64,000 nucleotides of DNA from Rhizobacter sp. Root404 (GCF_001425865.1 NZ_LMDS01000004.1:685515-749514), one strand, 5' to 3'; shown: positions 40,713 to 49,844, numbered from the stretch's first letter. The notes: generated by a model from the sequence alone, not told the origin. Translations and numbers: made by a program.

Positions 40713-42203
40713 ATGAAACTGATCGCCACCGAATGCCGCCCGCCGCAGCCCGACACCGCTCCGCAGCCGCGCCGCGCGCTGCGGATCGCGGTGATCGGCA
40801 GCGGCTACGTCGGCCTCGTCACGGCCGCCTGCCTCGCCCGCTGCGGCCACGCGGTCGTCGCGGTCGATTCGGACGAGGCCAAGATCGCGCGCCTGGCCGA
40901 CGGGCACGTCGACGTGTACGAGCCCGGCCTCGCCGACCTGATGCGCGCGCAACTGGTGGCGCAGCGCCTGCGCTTCACGACCGGGATCCAGGCCGCGTTG
41001 CGCGACGTCGACCTGGTGTTCGTCGCCGTCGACACGCCGGGGCGCAGCGACGGCTCGACCGAACTGGGCGCGATCGACGCGGTGATGCGCGACATCGCGG
41101 CAGTGGTGCGCGCACCCTCGGTGGTGGTGATCAAGTCGACGGTGCCGGTGGGCACCGCGCAGGTCCTCCAGCGGCAGCTCGACGAGGCCGGCGACAGCGA
41201 CGCTCCGCGCGTGCTCTGCAGCCCGGAGTTCCTGCGCGAGGGAACGGCCGTGGCGGATTTCCTGCAACCCGAACGCATCCTGATCGGCGACGACGGCAGC
41301 GACGACGCCGCGCAACGCCTGCTGCTCGCGGCCTATGCGCCGCTGGTCGACGCCGGCATCCCGGTGCTGGCGATGGACACGCGCAGCGCCGAGCTGTCGA
41401 AGCACGCGGCGAACGCGGCGCTGGCGATGCGGATCAGCTTCGTGAACGAGATCGCGTCGATCGCGGGCGCCACCGGCGCGGACATCGAGAAGGTCTGCGA
41501 CGGCATCGGCAGCGACCGGCGCATCGGCCGCTCGTTCCTGCGCGCGGGCCTCGGCTACGGCGGCTCGTGCTTCCCCAAGGACGTGGCGGCGCTGCGCGAG
41601 ACCGCCCGTCGCCACAACGTGCGCTCCGACATGCTGCAGGCCACCGAGCGCATCAACGACCGGCAGCGCTGCTGGGCCTTCAACGAACTGCAGCGCGACA
41701 TGGGCTCGCGCGGTCGGCTGCGGGGCCTGCGCGTCGCGATCTGGGGGCTGGCGTTCAAGCCCGGCACCGACGACGTGCGCTGCGCGCCGAGCCTGGCGCT
41801 GGCGGACCGGCTGGCGCGCGCCGGCGTCCGGCTGGCGCTCTACGACCCGGTGGCGATGGCGAACGCGCGCGCCGCGCTGGCGCACGATCGCCACACTCGT
41901 TGGGCCGAGTCCGCCGGCGACGCCCTGACCGGCGCCGACGCGCTGGTGCTCGCGACCGAATGGGACGAGTTCGTCGCGTTCGATCCGGACGCGGTCGCGG
42001 CGGCGCTGCGGCTGCGCACGGTCTACGACGGACGCAACGCGCTGGACGCGGCCCGCTGGACCGAGGCGGGGCTGCGCGTCGTGCAGGTCGGGCGGCCGAT
42101 CTTGCCGCCGTCCGCACGCAGCCTGCGGCTGAACCTGGCGGCCGAGCAACGCGCGCGGCGCGTGCCGCTGCGCGCCGCCGGGCCGCTCGACATCGCCGCA
42201 TGA
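40713..42203 (+). CDS. UDP-glucose 6-dehydrogenase
   Basis: 496 residues from ATG 40713; a 20-residue polar N-terminal extension precedes the Rossmann motif IAVIGSGYVGLVTAACLARC. Family motifs: STVPVGTAQVLQ, SPEFLREGTAVADFLQPER, the catalytic Cys286 in GLGYGGSCFPKD, and the second NAD-like domain with GLAFKPGTDDVRCAPS. It oxidises UDP-glucose to UDP-glucuronate with two NAD+, feeding exopolysaccharide or capsule synthesis; GDP-mannose dehydrogenase is a less likely alternative. It sits beside an epimerase remnant of the enzyme class that uses UDP-glucuronate and is followed by a HAD-like gene 37 bp later, probably co-transcribed. Confidence 0.92.
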   Translation: MKLIATECRPPQPDTAPQPRRALRIAVIGSGYVGLVTAACLARCGHAVVAVDSDEAKIARLADGHVDVYEPGLADLMRAQLVAQRLRFTTGIQAALRDVDLVFVAVDTPGRSDGSTELGAIDAVMRDIAAVVRAPSVVVIKSTVPVGTAQVLQRQLDEAGDSDAPRVLCSPEFLREGTAVADFLQPERILIGDDGSDDAAQRLLLAAYAPLVDAGIPVLAMDTRSAELSKHAANAALAMRISFVNEIASIAGATGADIEKVCDGIGSDRRIGRSFLRAGLGYGGSCFPKDVAALRETARRHNVRSDMLQATERINDRQRCWAFNELQRDMGSRGRLRGLRVAIWGLAFKPGTDDVRCAPSLALADRLARAGVRLALYDPVAMANARAALAHDRHTRWAESAGDALTGADALVLATEWDEFVAFDPDAVAAALRLRTVYDGRNALDAARWTEAGLRVVQVGRPILPPSARSLRLNLAAEQRARRVPLRAAGPLDIAA

Positions 42204-42240
42204 CGCAGCCCTGGTGCCCATCGATCGATAGAGGAATGCC

Positions 42241-42885
42241 GTGGATGTTCTAGAGCCCCGGGGCGCGGCGGGCGGGCCCGCGCCGCAGCGCGCTGCGATG
42301 AAGGCAGCCCTGTTCGTCGGCCTGGAAGGTACGTTGGTGGACGAGCCCCGGTTCGGCTCCGCGATCGGGCCGATACCCTACGTGCCCGGTGCGCGCGAGG
42401 CGCTTTCGACGCTGGCGCGCGCCGGCTTCCACATCGTCGTCGTCGCCAACCAGAGCGGCCTGGCGCTGGGCCGTTTCAGCCGCTGGGAGTTCTCCCGCCG
42501 CGAAGCGAAGCTGCAGCAGGAGATGCAGCAGGCCGGGGTCGAACTCGGACCGTTCGTGATCTGCCCGCATGCCCCCGGGCCCGACGGGCGCCCGGCCTGC
42601 CTGTGCCGTCTGCCCGCGCCGGGGCTGCTGGTGCGCGCCGCCCGATCGCGCGGGCTGGACATGGCGAGCTCGTGGATCGTCGGCAGCACCCGCGAGGAGG
42701 TCGAGGCTGGATGGCGCGCCGGCTGCCGGTCGGTGCAGCTGCAGGCCGCCACGTGCAGCGCTCCGCCGGCCGCGCCAGCGTCGGCGTCGACGTCGGTGCG
42801 CGAGGCGACTCGGCGCTGCGCCGACTGGACCACGGTCGTGCACGACCTGCTGACCGAACCGCACCGGGTACAGGCATTGCCCTGA
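42241..42885 (+). CDS. HAD-IIIA (HisB/GmhB-like) protein lacking catalytic residues
   Basis: 214 residues from a GTG at 42241 with AGAGGA upstream; ATG 42298 is an alternative. The fold is that of HAD-IIIA phosphatases: motif II region HIVVVANQSGLALGRFS and the zinc loop CPH...CLC are kept. But motif I, normally FLDRDGTL, reads FVGLEGTL (both Asp lost), motif III, normally CRKPxPG, reads CRLPAPG (Lys lost), and motif IV, normally GDxxxD, reads VGSTREE. The enzyme should not form the aspartyl-phosphate, so it is probably a pseudoenzyme with a binding or regulatory role. Follows UDP-glucose dehydrogenase. Confidence 0.75.
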   Translation: MDVLEPRGAAGGPAPQRAAMKAALFVGLEGTLVDEPRFGSAIGPIPYVPGAREALSTLARAGFHIVVVANQSGLALGRFSRWEFSRREAKLQQEMQQAGVELGPFVICPHAPGPDGRPACLCRLPAPGLLVRAARSRGLDMASSWIVGSTREEVEAGWRAGCRSVQLQAATCSAPPAAPASASTSVREATRRCADWTTVVHDLLTEPHRVQALP

Positions 42886-42894
42886 CCGTCCAGG

Positions 42895-42909
42895 CGGCAC
42901 GCGCCTCGC
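42895..42909 (+). promoter_or_regulatory. Sigma-54-like element upstream of hemerythrin gene
   Basis: CGGCACGCGCCTCGC: perfect -24 half and spacing, TCGC at -12; 32 bases before the ATG. Confidence 0.4.
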
Positions 42910-42940
42910 GCCGCTCCCCCCACCCAACCGAGGAATCGAC

Positions 42941-43477
42941 ATGCCCAGCACCAGCACATCCACCAGCCGCCCGACCGCCAGCGCCGCGAAGAAGACCGCG
43001 GCCGCGAAATCCGCGCAACCCGACGCGCTGACCCTGCTGGCCAACGACCACCAGGAAGTCGCCAAGCTGTTCAAGGCCTACGAGAAGCTCGTCAAGGACG
43101 AGGCGGAGGGCGACGAGCGGCAGGAGATCGCACAGCAGATCTGCGAGATGCTCAGCGCCCACGCAGAGATCGAGGAAGACATCTTCTACCCGGCGCTGCG
43201 CGGCGCGCTCGACGCCGACGACCTGCTCGACGAGGCCGAGGTCGAGCACGCGACGGTCAAGGACCTGGTCGGCCAGATCGAGTCGATGGACCCGGACGAC
43301 GACCTCTACGACGCCAAGGTCACCGTGCTCGGCGAGTACGTGACGCACCACGTGAAGGAAGAAGAGAACGAGATCTTCCCGAAGGCCCGCAAGGCCAAGC
43401 TCGACCTGGCGCAACTGGGCGCCGAACTGCAGAGCCGCAAGGGCGAACTGGTCGGCGAGTCGGACGCGGACTCATGA
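42941..43477 (+). CDS. Hemerythrin HHE-domain protein
   Basis: 178 residues from ATG 42941 after GAGGAATCGAC. A 27-residue Ser/Thr/Ala/Lys-rich tail precedes a four-helix HHE domain with candidate di-iron ligands His37 (ANDHQEV), His74 and Glu78 (SAHAEIEED), His103 (VEHATVK) and the C-terminal THHVKEEENEIFPKAR cluster. Such proteins bind a di-iron centre and serve in O2/NO sensing, iron handling or oxidative defence. Cytosolic. Its stop overlaps the stop of the convergent recQ by six bases. Fits the stress-type gene set of the window. Confidence 0.92.
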   Translation: MPSTSTSTSRPTASAAKKTAAAKSAQPDALTLLANDHQEVAKLFKAYEKLVKDEAEGDERQEIAQQICEMLSAHAEIEEDIFYPALRGALDADDLLDEAEVEHATVKDLVGQIESMDPDDDLYDAKVTVLGEYVTHHVKEEENEIFPKARKAKLDLAQLGAELQSRKGELVGESDADS

Positions 43478-45145
43478 CGTGTGAGCGAGGAACTCCGGCA
43501 GGAACGTCCGTTGCTGGCCGTTGGTGAAGGCCACGGTCACGCCCTGCGCCTCGACGGTCACGACGTGGGCCAGGCCGTGACGCCGCGTGCGCACCTGCTC
43601 GCCGATCGCGAACCCCGCGCGCGCCGTTTCTGCAGGCGCCTGTTCCCGGGGCGTTGACGGCTGCTGCGCCAGGTGCGCGGCCAGGCGAAGGCAGTTGTCG
43701 CAGGTGCCGCAGGGGTCCGCCGGCGCCGCGCCTTCCAGGTACTCGAGCAGCAGCTTCCAGCGGCACTGGCCGCTTTGCGCGTAGGCAACCATGCGCTCGA
43801 GCATGTCGCGGTCGCGCGAGGAGCGCGCCGCGCAGGCCTGCGCGAGCGACTCGAGCTTCGCGCTGTCCGGCGCACGGTCGCCGTGCAGGTGCAGCACACC
43901 GTCGCGAGCGCAGTCGATCAGCCCCTCGCCACGCAGCAGGTTGACGACGACCGCGACCTTGCGCCGATGGCCGAGGCGCTCGGCGAGCTGCTCGATCGTC
44001 CAGCCCGCCTCGTGCGGCGCCGACTCGCCGAGCGCATGGACCACCGCCTGGAATTCGTTCAGCTGCGGATACCGACCGGCCAGAAAGAATTGCTGCACGC
44101 CGCGATCACGCTCGACGTAGAGCAGCGTGCAGTCGGCGGGTTCGCCGTCGCGCCCGGCGCGGCCCGATTCCTGGCAGTACGCATCGAGCCCGGACGGCAA
44201 CTGGAAGTGGATGACGAAGCGGATATCGGGCTTGTCGATGCCCAGACCGAAGGCGTTGGTCGCGACCATCACGCGCACGCTGCCGTCCATGAACGCGTCC
44301 TGCGCGGCATGGCGCCTGGCCGCACTCAGCCGGCCGTGGTACAGGCCGGCCGCCTCGCCGGCCGATGCCAGCGCCGCATGCAGTTCCTCGGCCGCCTTCA
44401 CGGTGGCGACGTAGACCAGCCCCGCGCCGGCCGTGGCGGCGACACGCTCGACCACCCGCGCCTGCTTGTCCTCGGCGCGCGAGAAATGCTCGGCGCGGTA
44501 GTGCAGGTTCGGCCGGTACGAGCCGGTGCCGACGATGCCGTCGCGCGGGATCGCGAGGATCTCGGCGATGTCGTCGACGACCGGCGGCGTCGCGGTCGCC
44601 GTCAACGCGAGCACCGTCGGCTGGCCGAGCGACTCGATCGCGGCGCCGATCTCCAGGAACGCCGGCCGGAAGTCGAAGCCCCATTGCGACAGGCAGTGCG
44701 CCTCGTCGACGACCAGCAGTTCGACCGGCCGCGAGCGCAGCGCATCGACGAACTCGGGATTGCCCAGTTGTTCGGGCGTCGTGAAGACGATGCGCGCGCG
44801 GCCGTCGTCGATCGCCTGCCGCGCCTGCGCCGCCTCGCCGGCCGACAGGCCGCTGTGCAGCGCGATAGCGTCGATGCCGTAGTCGGTCAGGGCGTCGCAC
44901 TGGTCCTTCATCAACGCGATCAGCGGCGAGATGACCAGCGTGCGTCCGTCGATCAGCACCGCGGGCAGCTGGTAGCAGAGCGACTTGCCGGCGCCGGTGG
45001 GCATCAGGGCCAGTGTCGGCAAGCCGGCCAGCACGCGCGCGATCACCGCCTCCTGGCCCTCGCGCAGTTCGCGCAGCCCGAACACGCGCTTCAGCGTGCG
45101 CCGGATCTGCGCGGGGGAGACGCCGCTCCGGGGGCGGTCCGTCAA
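43472..45145 (-). CDS. recQ: RecQ-family ATP-dependent DNA helicase
   Basis: 557 residues from a TTG at 45145 that overlaps the stop of the upstream gene (TTGA). Helicase motifs: Walker A LMPTGAGKSLCYQLPA, DEAH box VVDEAHCLSQWGFDFRP, motif VI YCQESGRAGRDG. The RecQ zinc site is present (CRWKLLLEYLEG, CGTCDNC), then a short C-terminal module (FAIGEQVRTRRHGLAHVV) resembling DUF3553. No HRDC domain. Unwinds DNA in repair and recombination. The TTG start rests on the coupling overlap; an internal start a few codons later is possible. Upstream gene encodes an acidic disordered protein. Confidence 0.93.
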   Translation of the reverse strand: MTDRPRSGVSPAQIRRTLKRVFGLRELREGQEAVIARVLAGLPTLALMPTGAGKSLCYQLPAVLIDGRTLVISPLIALMKDQCDALTDYGIDAIALHSGLSAGEAAQARQAIDDGRARIVFTTPEQLGNPEFVDALRSRPVELLVVDEAHCLSQWGFDFRPAFLEIGAAIESLGQPTVLALTATATPPVVDDIAEILAIPRDGIVGTGSYRPNLHYRAEHFSRAEDKQARVVERVAATAGAGLVYVATVKAAEELHAALASAGEAAGLYHGRLSAARRHAAQDAFMDGSVRVMVATNAFGLGIDKPDIRFVIHFQLPSGLDAYCQESGRAGRDGEPADCTLLYVERDRGVQQFFLAGRYPQLNEFQAVVHALGESAPHEAGWTIEQLAERLGHRRKVAVVVNLLRGEGLIDCARDGVLHLHGDRAPDSAKLESLAQACAARSSRDRDMLERMVAYAQSGQCRWKLLLEYLEGAAPADPCGTCDNCLRLAAHLAQQPSTPREQAPAETARAGFAIGEQVRTRRHGLAHVVTVEAQGVTVAFTNGQQRTFLPEFLAHTS

Positions 45146-45582
45146 CGCCGGCTCGCGGGCGCGTCGCGTTCCACGTCGCCGCTGTCGCGGTCGTCGCTCG
45201 TGCTGCCGTCGTCGTCGGGATCGTCCTCGGTGCCTTCCTCGTCGGCCAGCTCGCCGGCGTCGACCGAGCGGCGCCGGTCGGCCGGATCGCCGGCGAGGCC
45301 GGGGTCGTCGACGATGCGGTCGGGCAGGATGTCGGCGCCGTCGACGGCGTCCGTGCCGTCGGCCGACGCGCGCTCGCCGGTGCCGCCGGCATCGGAGTCG
45401 CTGGCGGGGTCGGACACGACGGCGCCCCACTCGCCCGGGTTGTCCGGCGCGGTGGGCATCGGGCTCGCGCCCTGCACGTCGCTGCCGCTGTCGGACGAAT
45501 CGCTCGGGCCGAGCCGGTCGACGTCCTTGCCGTCGGCCTGGCGGGCGGCCGCGTCGCCGCCGAGGATGCTGCTGGTGGCCAT
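45142..45582 (-). CDS. Acidic disordered protein coupled to recQ
   Basis: 146 residues from ATG 45582 with GTGGAGATCCCC. Extremely rich in Asp, Glu, Ser and Gly (PSDSSDSGSDVQGA; EEGTEDDPDDDGSTSDDRDS), strongly acidic, no hydrophobic segment, predicted disordered. No family recognised. Its TGA overlaps the recQ TTG, so the two are translated together. An acidic tail-like protein could mimic DNA or contact SSB/RecQ, but this is only a suggestion. The well-placed ribosome-binding site supports that it is made. Confidence 0.6.
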   Translation of the reverse strand: MATSSILGGDAAARQADGKDVDRLGPSDSSDSGSDVQGASPMPTAPDNPGEWGAVVSDPASDSDAGGTGERASADGTDAVDGADILPDRIVDDPGLAGDPADRRRSVDAGELADEEGTEDDPDDDGSTSDDRDSGDVERDAPASRR

Positions 45583-45685
45583 GGGGATCTCCACGTGAGT
45601 TGCGATCCCCCACACCGTACCGAGCGCGTGGCCGCGCGCTCGTAGGCCAACCGGACGTGCGTCGGTGGGAGACTTTCCGCCAAGC

Positions 45686-46414
45686 CTACAGGTCGAAGTT
45701 CGTCGGCATCATCACGACGTCGCGGATCGTCATGCCACGCGGGCGGGTCAGCATGAAGGTGATCACGTCGGCCACCTCGGACGCCTCGAGCAGGCTGCCC
45801 GTGTCGCGCGCCTCCTGCAGCTTCTCGGGCGGCCAGTCGGCGAGCAGCGCGCTGACCACCGGCCCGGGCGAGATCGAGCCGACGCGGATGCCATGCTTGA
45901 ACACCTGGCGCCGCACCGTCTGCACGAAGCAGTTGATGGCCCACTTGGACGACGCGTAGACCGGCTCCCACGGCGTCGGGAAATGCGCCGCCAGGGAACT
46001 GGTGACGATGATGTCGCCACCGCGCCGCTCGATCATGTGCGGCAGCACATCGTGCACGTTCTTCATCACCACATTGACGTTCAGGTTCAGCATCCGGTCG
46101 ATCGCGCCGGTGTCGTTGTCGACCAGGTCGCCGCCGACATACGAGCCCGCGTTGGCGTGCAGGATGTCGATCCGCCCGGCGAGCTCGAGCGCGCGCGGCA
46201 CGAGGCCCGCGCAGTCCCTGGCGTCGAGCAGGTCGATGCGCAGCGGCGTCACGGCGTCGCCGTGCCGGGCGCGCACGGCCTGCAGCGCGGCCTCGTCGCG
46301 GTCGACCATGATCACGCGCGCACCCTGCGCGATCAGCGCCTCGGTGCTGGCCAGGCCGATGCCGGATGCGGCGCCGGTGACGAGCGCCACCTTGCCTGCG
46401 AGAGTCGTTGTCAT
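45686..46414 (-). CDS. SDR-family dehydrogenase, ribitol 2-dehydrogenase-like
   Basis: 242 residues from ATG 46414 with ACAGGAGACAGCGAC. Classical SDR: VALVTGAASGIGLASTEAL, NAG motif LHANAGSYVGG, catalytic Ser in IVTSSLAAHFP and YxxxK as PVYASSKWAINCFVQT. The C-terminus TIRDVVMMPTNFDL is typical of ribitol 2-dehydrogenase-like enzymes that oxidise polyols with NAD+. No polyol transport or kinase genes nearby, so the substrate remains uncertain. It stands alone between a helicase unit and a CheB-CheR fusion gene. Confidence 0.88.
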   Translation of the reverse strand: MTTTLAGKVALVTGAASGIGLASTEALIAQGARVIMVDRDEAALQAVRARHGDAVTPLRIDLLDARDCAGLVPRALELAGRIDILHANAGSYVGGDLVDNDTGAIDRMLNLNVNVVMKNVHDVLPHMIERRGGDIIVTSSLAAHFPTPWEPVYASSKWAINCFVQTVRRQVFKHGIRVGSISPGPVVSALLADWPPEKLQEARDTGSLLEASEVADVITFMLTRPRGMTIRDVVMMPTNFDL

Positions 46415-46525
46415 GTCGCTGTCTCCTGTGATCGCGCGCACGCGGCGCACGTCGCAGGAGGATAGGTCGTGGCGCCGATCGGTGCGATCTGCAGCGCCGC
46501 GGATCCGATACTCTGTCGCAGCCCG

Positions 46526-49195
46526 CTACGGACGTTTCGAGGTCGGCGCGCGCTTCCTGACCGCGGGAGCCGCCGCGCCATCGCCGGCGCGCTGCTCCGA
46601 CGCGCTCAGGGCGCCGGTCAGGCGTTGCTCGAGCCGCTTCGCGGCGCTCACGTCCGACAGCGTGATGACGACCCCGTCGATCCGGTTGGTGGAGGTGCGG
46701 TACGGCATCATCCGCACGCGGAAGAAGCGCTCGCCGGACGCCGGCACCTCGCGCTCCTTCGGCACCAGGTTGTGCAGCACCTCCTGCGCATCGCGGGCGA
46801 CGTCCCAGCCCTCGAGCGCGTTGGTGATGTCGGTGATCGGCCGCCCGATGTCGGTCGGGATCAGCTTGAAGACGCTGACCGCCTGCGCCGTGAAGCGCCG
46901 GATGTGCAGCAGCTCGTCGAGGAACACCGTGGCGATCTCGGTGCTGTTGAGCAGGTTGCGCATGTCGTCGCTGGCCTGCGAGAGTTCGTCGACCTTGGCC
47001 TGCAGTTCCTGGTTGACGGTCTGCAGCTCCTCGTTCATCGATTGCAGCTCTTCCTTCGAGGTGGTGAGTTCCTCGTTGGTCGATTGCAGCTCCTCGTTGG
47101 TCGATTGCAATTCCTCGTTCGACGCGCGCGATTGCGCCGCGGCGCTGCGGGCTTCGTCGCGCGCGGCGCGCAGCGCGTCGCGCAATTCCGTCAGCTGCAG
47201 ATCGCCGGCATCGCCGCGCTTCGGCCGGGCCGCGTCCTTCGCGGGCCGCTCGGTCCGGTCGGGCTCGACCTCGCGGAAGACGATCATCAGCATGCCGGCG
47301 AGCAAGGTCGGCGACGTGATCGGGTCGACCGTGACACGCATCTTGCGGGCGCCGAGATCGGGATCGAAGACCGAGCCGTCGACGCTGACGCCGCGCTGCG
47401 CCCGCACCGCGTCCTTGAACGCGGCGCCGAGCGGTCGGCTCAGGCCCTCGCGCGCCATCGCGAAGACGTTCCAGTTGGCCTTGCCCGCGGCCGGCTCGAG
47501 GTAGCGGCCGGTCTTGCCGCTGACGTACAGCACGTCGCCCTCGCGGTTCACCAGCACCGCGGCGGGCGAGTAGCGCTGCAGTAGCAGGTGGTCCGCGAGA
47601 CCCTGCAGGCCGAGGTCGCCGTCGTCGGCGAGGCTGGCCCGGCTGTCCTGCGGCGCGAGCGCGACCGGGCGATCGAAGGTCGCCGGGAAGGCGACGAAGC
47701 CCGAACTGCGGAAGGTCTCCAGGCGACGGAACAGCTTGATCTCGCCCGGCACGGGCGCGAAGTGGTCGCCGGCCTGCCCCGTGGTTTCGGCGCGGCCCAG
47801 CAGCAGCAGGCCGCCGGGCTCGAGGCTGTAGTGGAACAGGCGCAGCAGCCGGCGCTGCAGCGCCGGTTCGAAGTAGATCATCAGGTTGCGGCACACCAGC
47901 ATGTCGAGCTTAGTGAACGGCGGGTCCATCGCGACATTCTGCAGCGCGAAGATCACGGTCTCGCGCAGGTCCTTGCGGATCTGGTAGCCGGTGTCGTCGC
48001 GCACGAAGAAGCGCGCGAGCCGTTCCGCGGACATCGACCCGGCGATGCCGAGCGGGTAGCGCGCCTGACGCGCGCGGTCGATCGCATCGCTGTCGATGTC
48101 GGTCGCGAAGATCCTGAACGCGCGGGGCGCCGGCGCATCGAGTGCCTGCAGCGCCTCGGTCAGCACCATCGCGAGCGTGTAGGCCTCCTCGCCGGTGGAG
48201 CAGCCGGGCACCCACAGCCGCAGCGGCTTGGTGTCGCTGCGGCCCCTCAGGAACTCGGGCAGCACGACATCGCGCAGGTGATCCCAGACGCGCGGGTCGC
48301 GAAAGAACGAGGTGACGCCGATCAGCAGTTCCTTGAACAGCAGCTCCGCCTCGGCCTTGTTCTCGCGCAGCAGGCGGCTGTAGTCGTCCAGCGCGCGGCA
48401 CTGGTGCACACCCATGCGCCGTTCGATGCGCCGCTGCAGCGTGCTCTTCTTGTAGTCGGCGAACTCGTGGCCGGTCTGGGCGCGCAGCGTCTGGACGATG
48501 GCCTCGAGGGCCTGGGGATCGTCTGCGACGAGCGACACGGGCTCGCCGTGCTCGTGCCGCCACTTCAGCAGGTGTGCGGCGATCAGCGCCGGCAGGTCGG
48601 CGGGCGCCGCCGCCGCGTCGGCCAGGCCAGCCTGCAACGCGCTGCGCGGCATGCTGTCGAATTGCGCGCTGTCCGGCGCCTGCACGAACGCCGCCCCGCC
48701 CCGGGCCTTCAACGCGGCGAGGCCCTTCGTGCCGTCCGAGCCCATGCCCGACAGCACGACGCCGACCGCACGGTCGCCGTAGGCAGCGGCCAGCGAGCGG
48801 AAGAAGGCGTCGATCGGCAGCTTGTGGCCCGCGCTCGCCTGCTGCGGCGTCAGCACGAACCGGTCCGTGTCGATTGTCAGGTCGCAGCCGGGCGGCACGA
48901 CATACACGACGTCGGGCTGCACCGGGGCGTCCGGTTCGATGCTCTTGACGGGCAGGCGGGTGGCACGCTTCAGCAGTTCGGGCAGCAGGCTCGGCGTGCC
49001 GGCGCCGAGGTGCTGGATCACGACGAAGGTAGAGTCGCGCAAACAGCCCGCTTCGGACAGGAAGGCTTCGATGGCTTCCAGCCCGCCCGCGGAGGCGCCG
49101 ATCCCGATGACCTGGAGCGACGAGCCGGCCGTCGTGGCGCGCTTGGTTGTCGGAGCGGCGGCGCGACGCGGTACCCTGTTGACTTTGCTGCTCAT
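46526..49195 (-). CDS. CheB-CheR-PAS fusion protein
   Basis: 889 residues from ATG 49195. CheB domain (about 28-210): VIGIGASAGGLEAIEAFL, IQHLGAGTPSLLPELL, LSGMGSDGTKGLAALK. CheR domain (about 225-500): LWVPGCSTGEEAYTLAMVL and LVCRNLMIYFEP. A PAS-like module, then a Glu-rich heptad coiled coil made of repeats of NEELQSTNEELQ type (about 715-775), then a PAS domain ending near the C-terminus. Unlike the protein at 34901, there is no kinase or receiver. It likely methylates and demethylates Glu residues of a partner; divergent PAS-protein and kinase genes start 50 and 680 bp away. Confidence 0.92.
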   Translation of the reverse strand: MSSKVNRVPRRAAAPTTKRATTAGSSLQVIGIGASAGGLEAIEAFLSEAGCLRDSTFVVIQHLGAGTPSLLPELLKRATRLPVKSIEPDAPVQPDVVYVVPPGCDLTIDTDRFVLTPQQASAGHKLPIDAFFRSLAAAYGDRAVGVVLSGMGSDGTKGLAALKARGGAAFVQAPDSAQFDSMPRSALQAGLADAAAAPADLPALIAAHLLKWRHEHGEPVSLVADDPQALEAIVQTLRAQTGHEFADYKKSTLQRRIERRMGVHQCRALDDYSRLLRENKAEAELLFKELLIGVTSFFRDPRVWDHLRDVVLPEFLRGRSDTKPLRLWVPGCSTGEEAYTLAMVLTEALQALDAPAPRAFRIFATDIDSDAIDRARQARYPLGIAGSMSAERLARFFVRDDTGYQIRKDLRETVIFALQNVAMDPPFTKLDMLVCRNLMIYFEPALQRRLLRLFHYSLEPGGLLLLGRAETTGQAGDHFAPVPGEIKLFRRLETFRSSGFVAFPATFDRPVALAPQDSRASLADDGDLGLQGLADHLLLQRYSPAAVLVNREGDVLYVSGKTGRYLEPAAGKANWNVFAMAREGLSRPLGAAFKDAVRAQRGVSVDGSVFDPDLGARKMRVTVDPITSPTLLAGMLMIVFREVEPDRTERPAKDAARPKRGDAGDLQLTELRDALRAARDEARSAAAQSRASNEELQSTNEELQSTNEELTTSKEELQSMNEELQTVNQELQAKVDELSQASDDMRNLLNSTEIATVFLDELLHIRRFTAQAVSVFKLIPTDIGRPITDITNALEGWDVARDAQEVLHNLVPKEREVPASGERFFRVRMMPYRTSTNRIDGVVITLSDVSAAKRLEQRLTGALSASEQRAGDGAAAPAVRKRAPTSKRP

Positions 49196-49244
49196 GAACG
49201 GCCAGTATGCCTTTGCAGTCGTCGACCGCCGGGAGAGTGGATCC

Positions 49245-49838
49245 ATGAAACGATCGCCGTTCGATCCCGCCGACCTGCGACGCCAGGCCGAGAAGGCGCT
49301 GCGCGAGCGCGACCTGCCGGCGAAGGAGGAGCCGGACTCGCTGCGGCTGCTGCATGAACTGCAGGTGCACCAGATCGAGCTCGAGCTCCAGAACGAGGAA
49401 CTCGTCGCGACCAACCGCGAGCTGGATACGCTGCGCGCGAAGTACCAGTCGCTGTACGAGGCGGCGCCGGTCGGCTACCTGACCCTGTCCGCCGGCGGCA
49501 ACGTGCTCGACTGCAACGCGAGGGCGCTGAAGATGCTGGCACTCGACTACGCGGCCGTGCTGAAGCGGCCGCTGCGCGAGCGCTTCGACCCGCCGTCGCG
49601 CCCGACGTTCGACGCGCTGCTCGTCGACGCCGGCCAGGTCGACGCCGCGGCGTCGGCGGAACTGGTGCTGCGCCGCCCGCGGCAGATCCCGATGTACGTC
49701 CGCGCCCAGGCGCGCGCGCTGCACCTGCCTCACCACGACGGACAGCTGTTCCTGTTCGTGATGATGGATGTGTCGGCCCTGAAATTCGCCATCGACGACA
49801 TCGCCGGCGTGATCGACAAGCGGGACACGGCCGCGTGA
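49245..49838 (+). CDS. PAS-domain protein with coiled-coil N-terminus
   Basis: 197 residues from ATG 49245 after GGGAGAG. Residues about 10-65 form a charged coiled coil (LLHELQVHQIELELQNEELV, ATNRELDTLRAKYQ); a PAS domain follows (YEAAPVGYLTLSAGGNVLDC, NARALKML). No output domain, so it is probably a signalling adaptor that dimerises with the neighbouring CheB-CheR fusion (divergent, 49 bp) or with the hybrid kinase 38 bp downstream, with which it is likely co-transcribed. Confidence 0.8.
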   Translation: MKRSPFDPADLRRQAEKALRERDLPAKEEPDSLRLLHELQVHQIELELQNEELVATNRELDTLRAKYQSLYEAAPVGYLTLSAGGNVLDCNARALKMLALDYAAVLKRPLRERFDPPSRPTFDALLVDAGQVDAAASAELVLRRPRQIPMYVRAQARALHLPHHDGQLFLFVMMDVSALKFAIDDIAGVIDKRDTAA

Positions 49839-49844
49839 GCCCGC

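Noticed and set aside
39029..40756. In-frame upstream extension of the CheB-CheR kinase to give about 1,950 residues
   Set aside because: The extension reads antisense through the histidine kinase at 39188 and through the remnants; the CheB domain begins naturally after ATG 39028.
40380..42221. Long minus-strand open frame of about 610 codons opposite UDP-glucose dehydrogenase
   Set aside because: It mirrors the dehydrogenase codons, is Arg/Ala/Val/Gln-rich with no domain, and arises from high third-position GC.
42895..42909. Reading the hemerythrin element as proof of the regulon outside the 14-31 kb block
   Set aside because: The -12 half is TCGC, so it is kept only as a low-confidence site and not used as key evidence.
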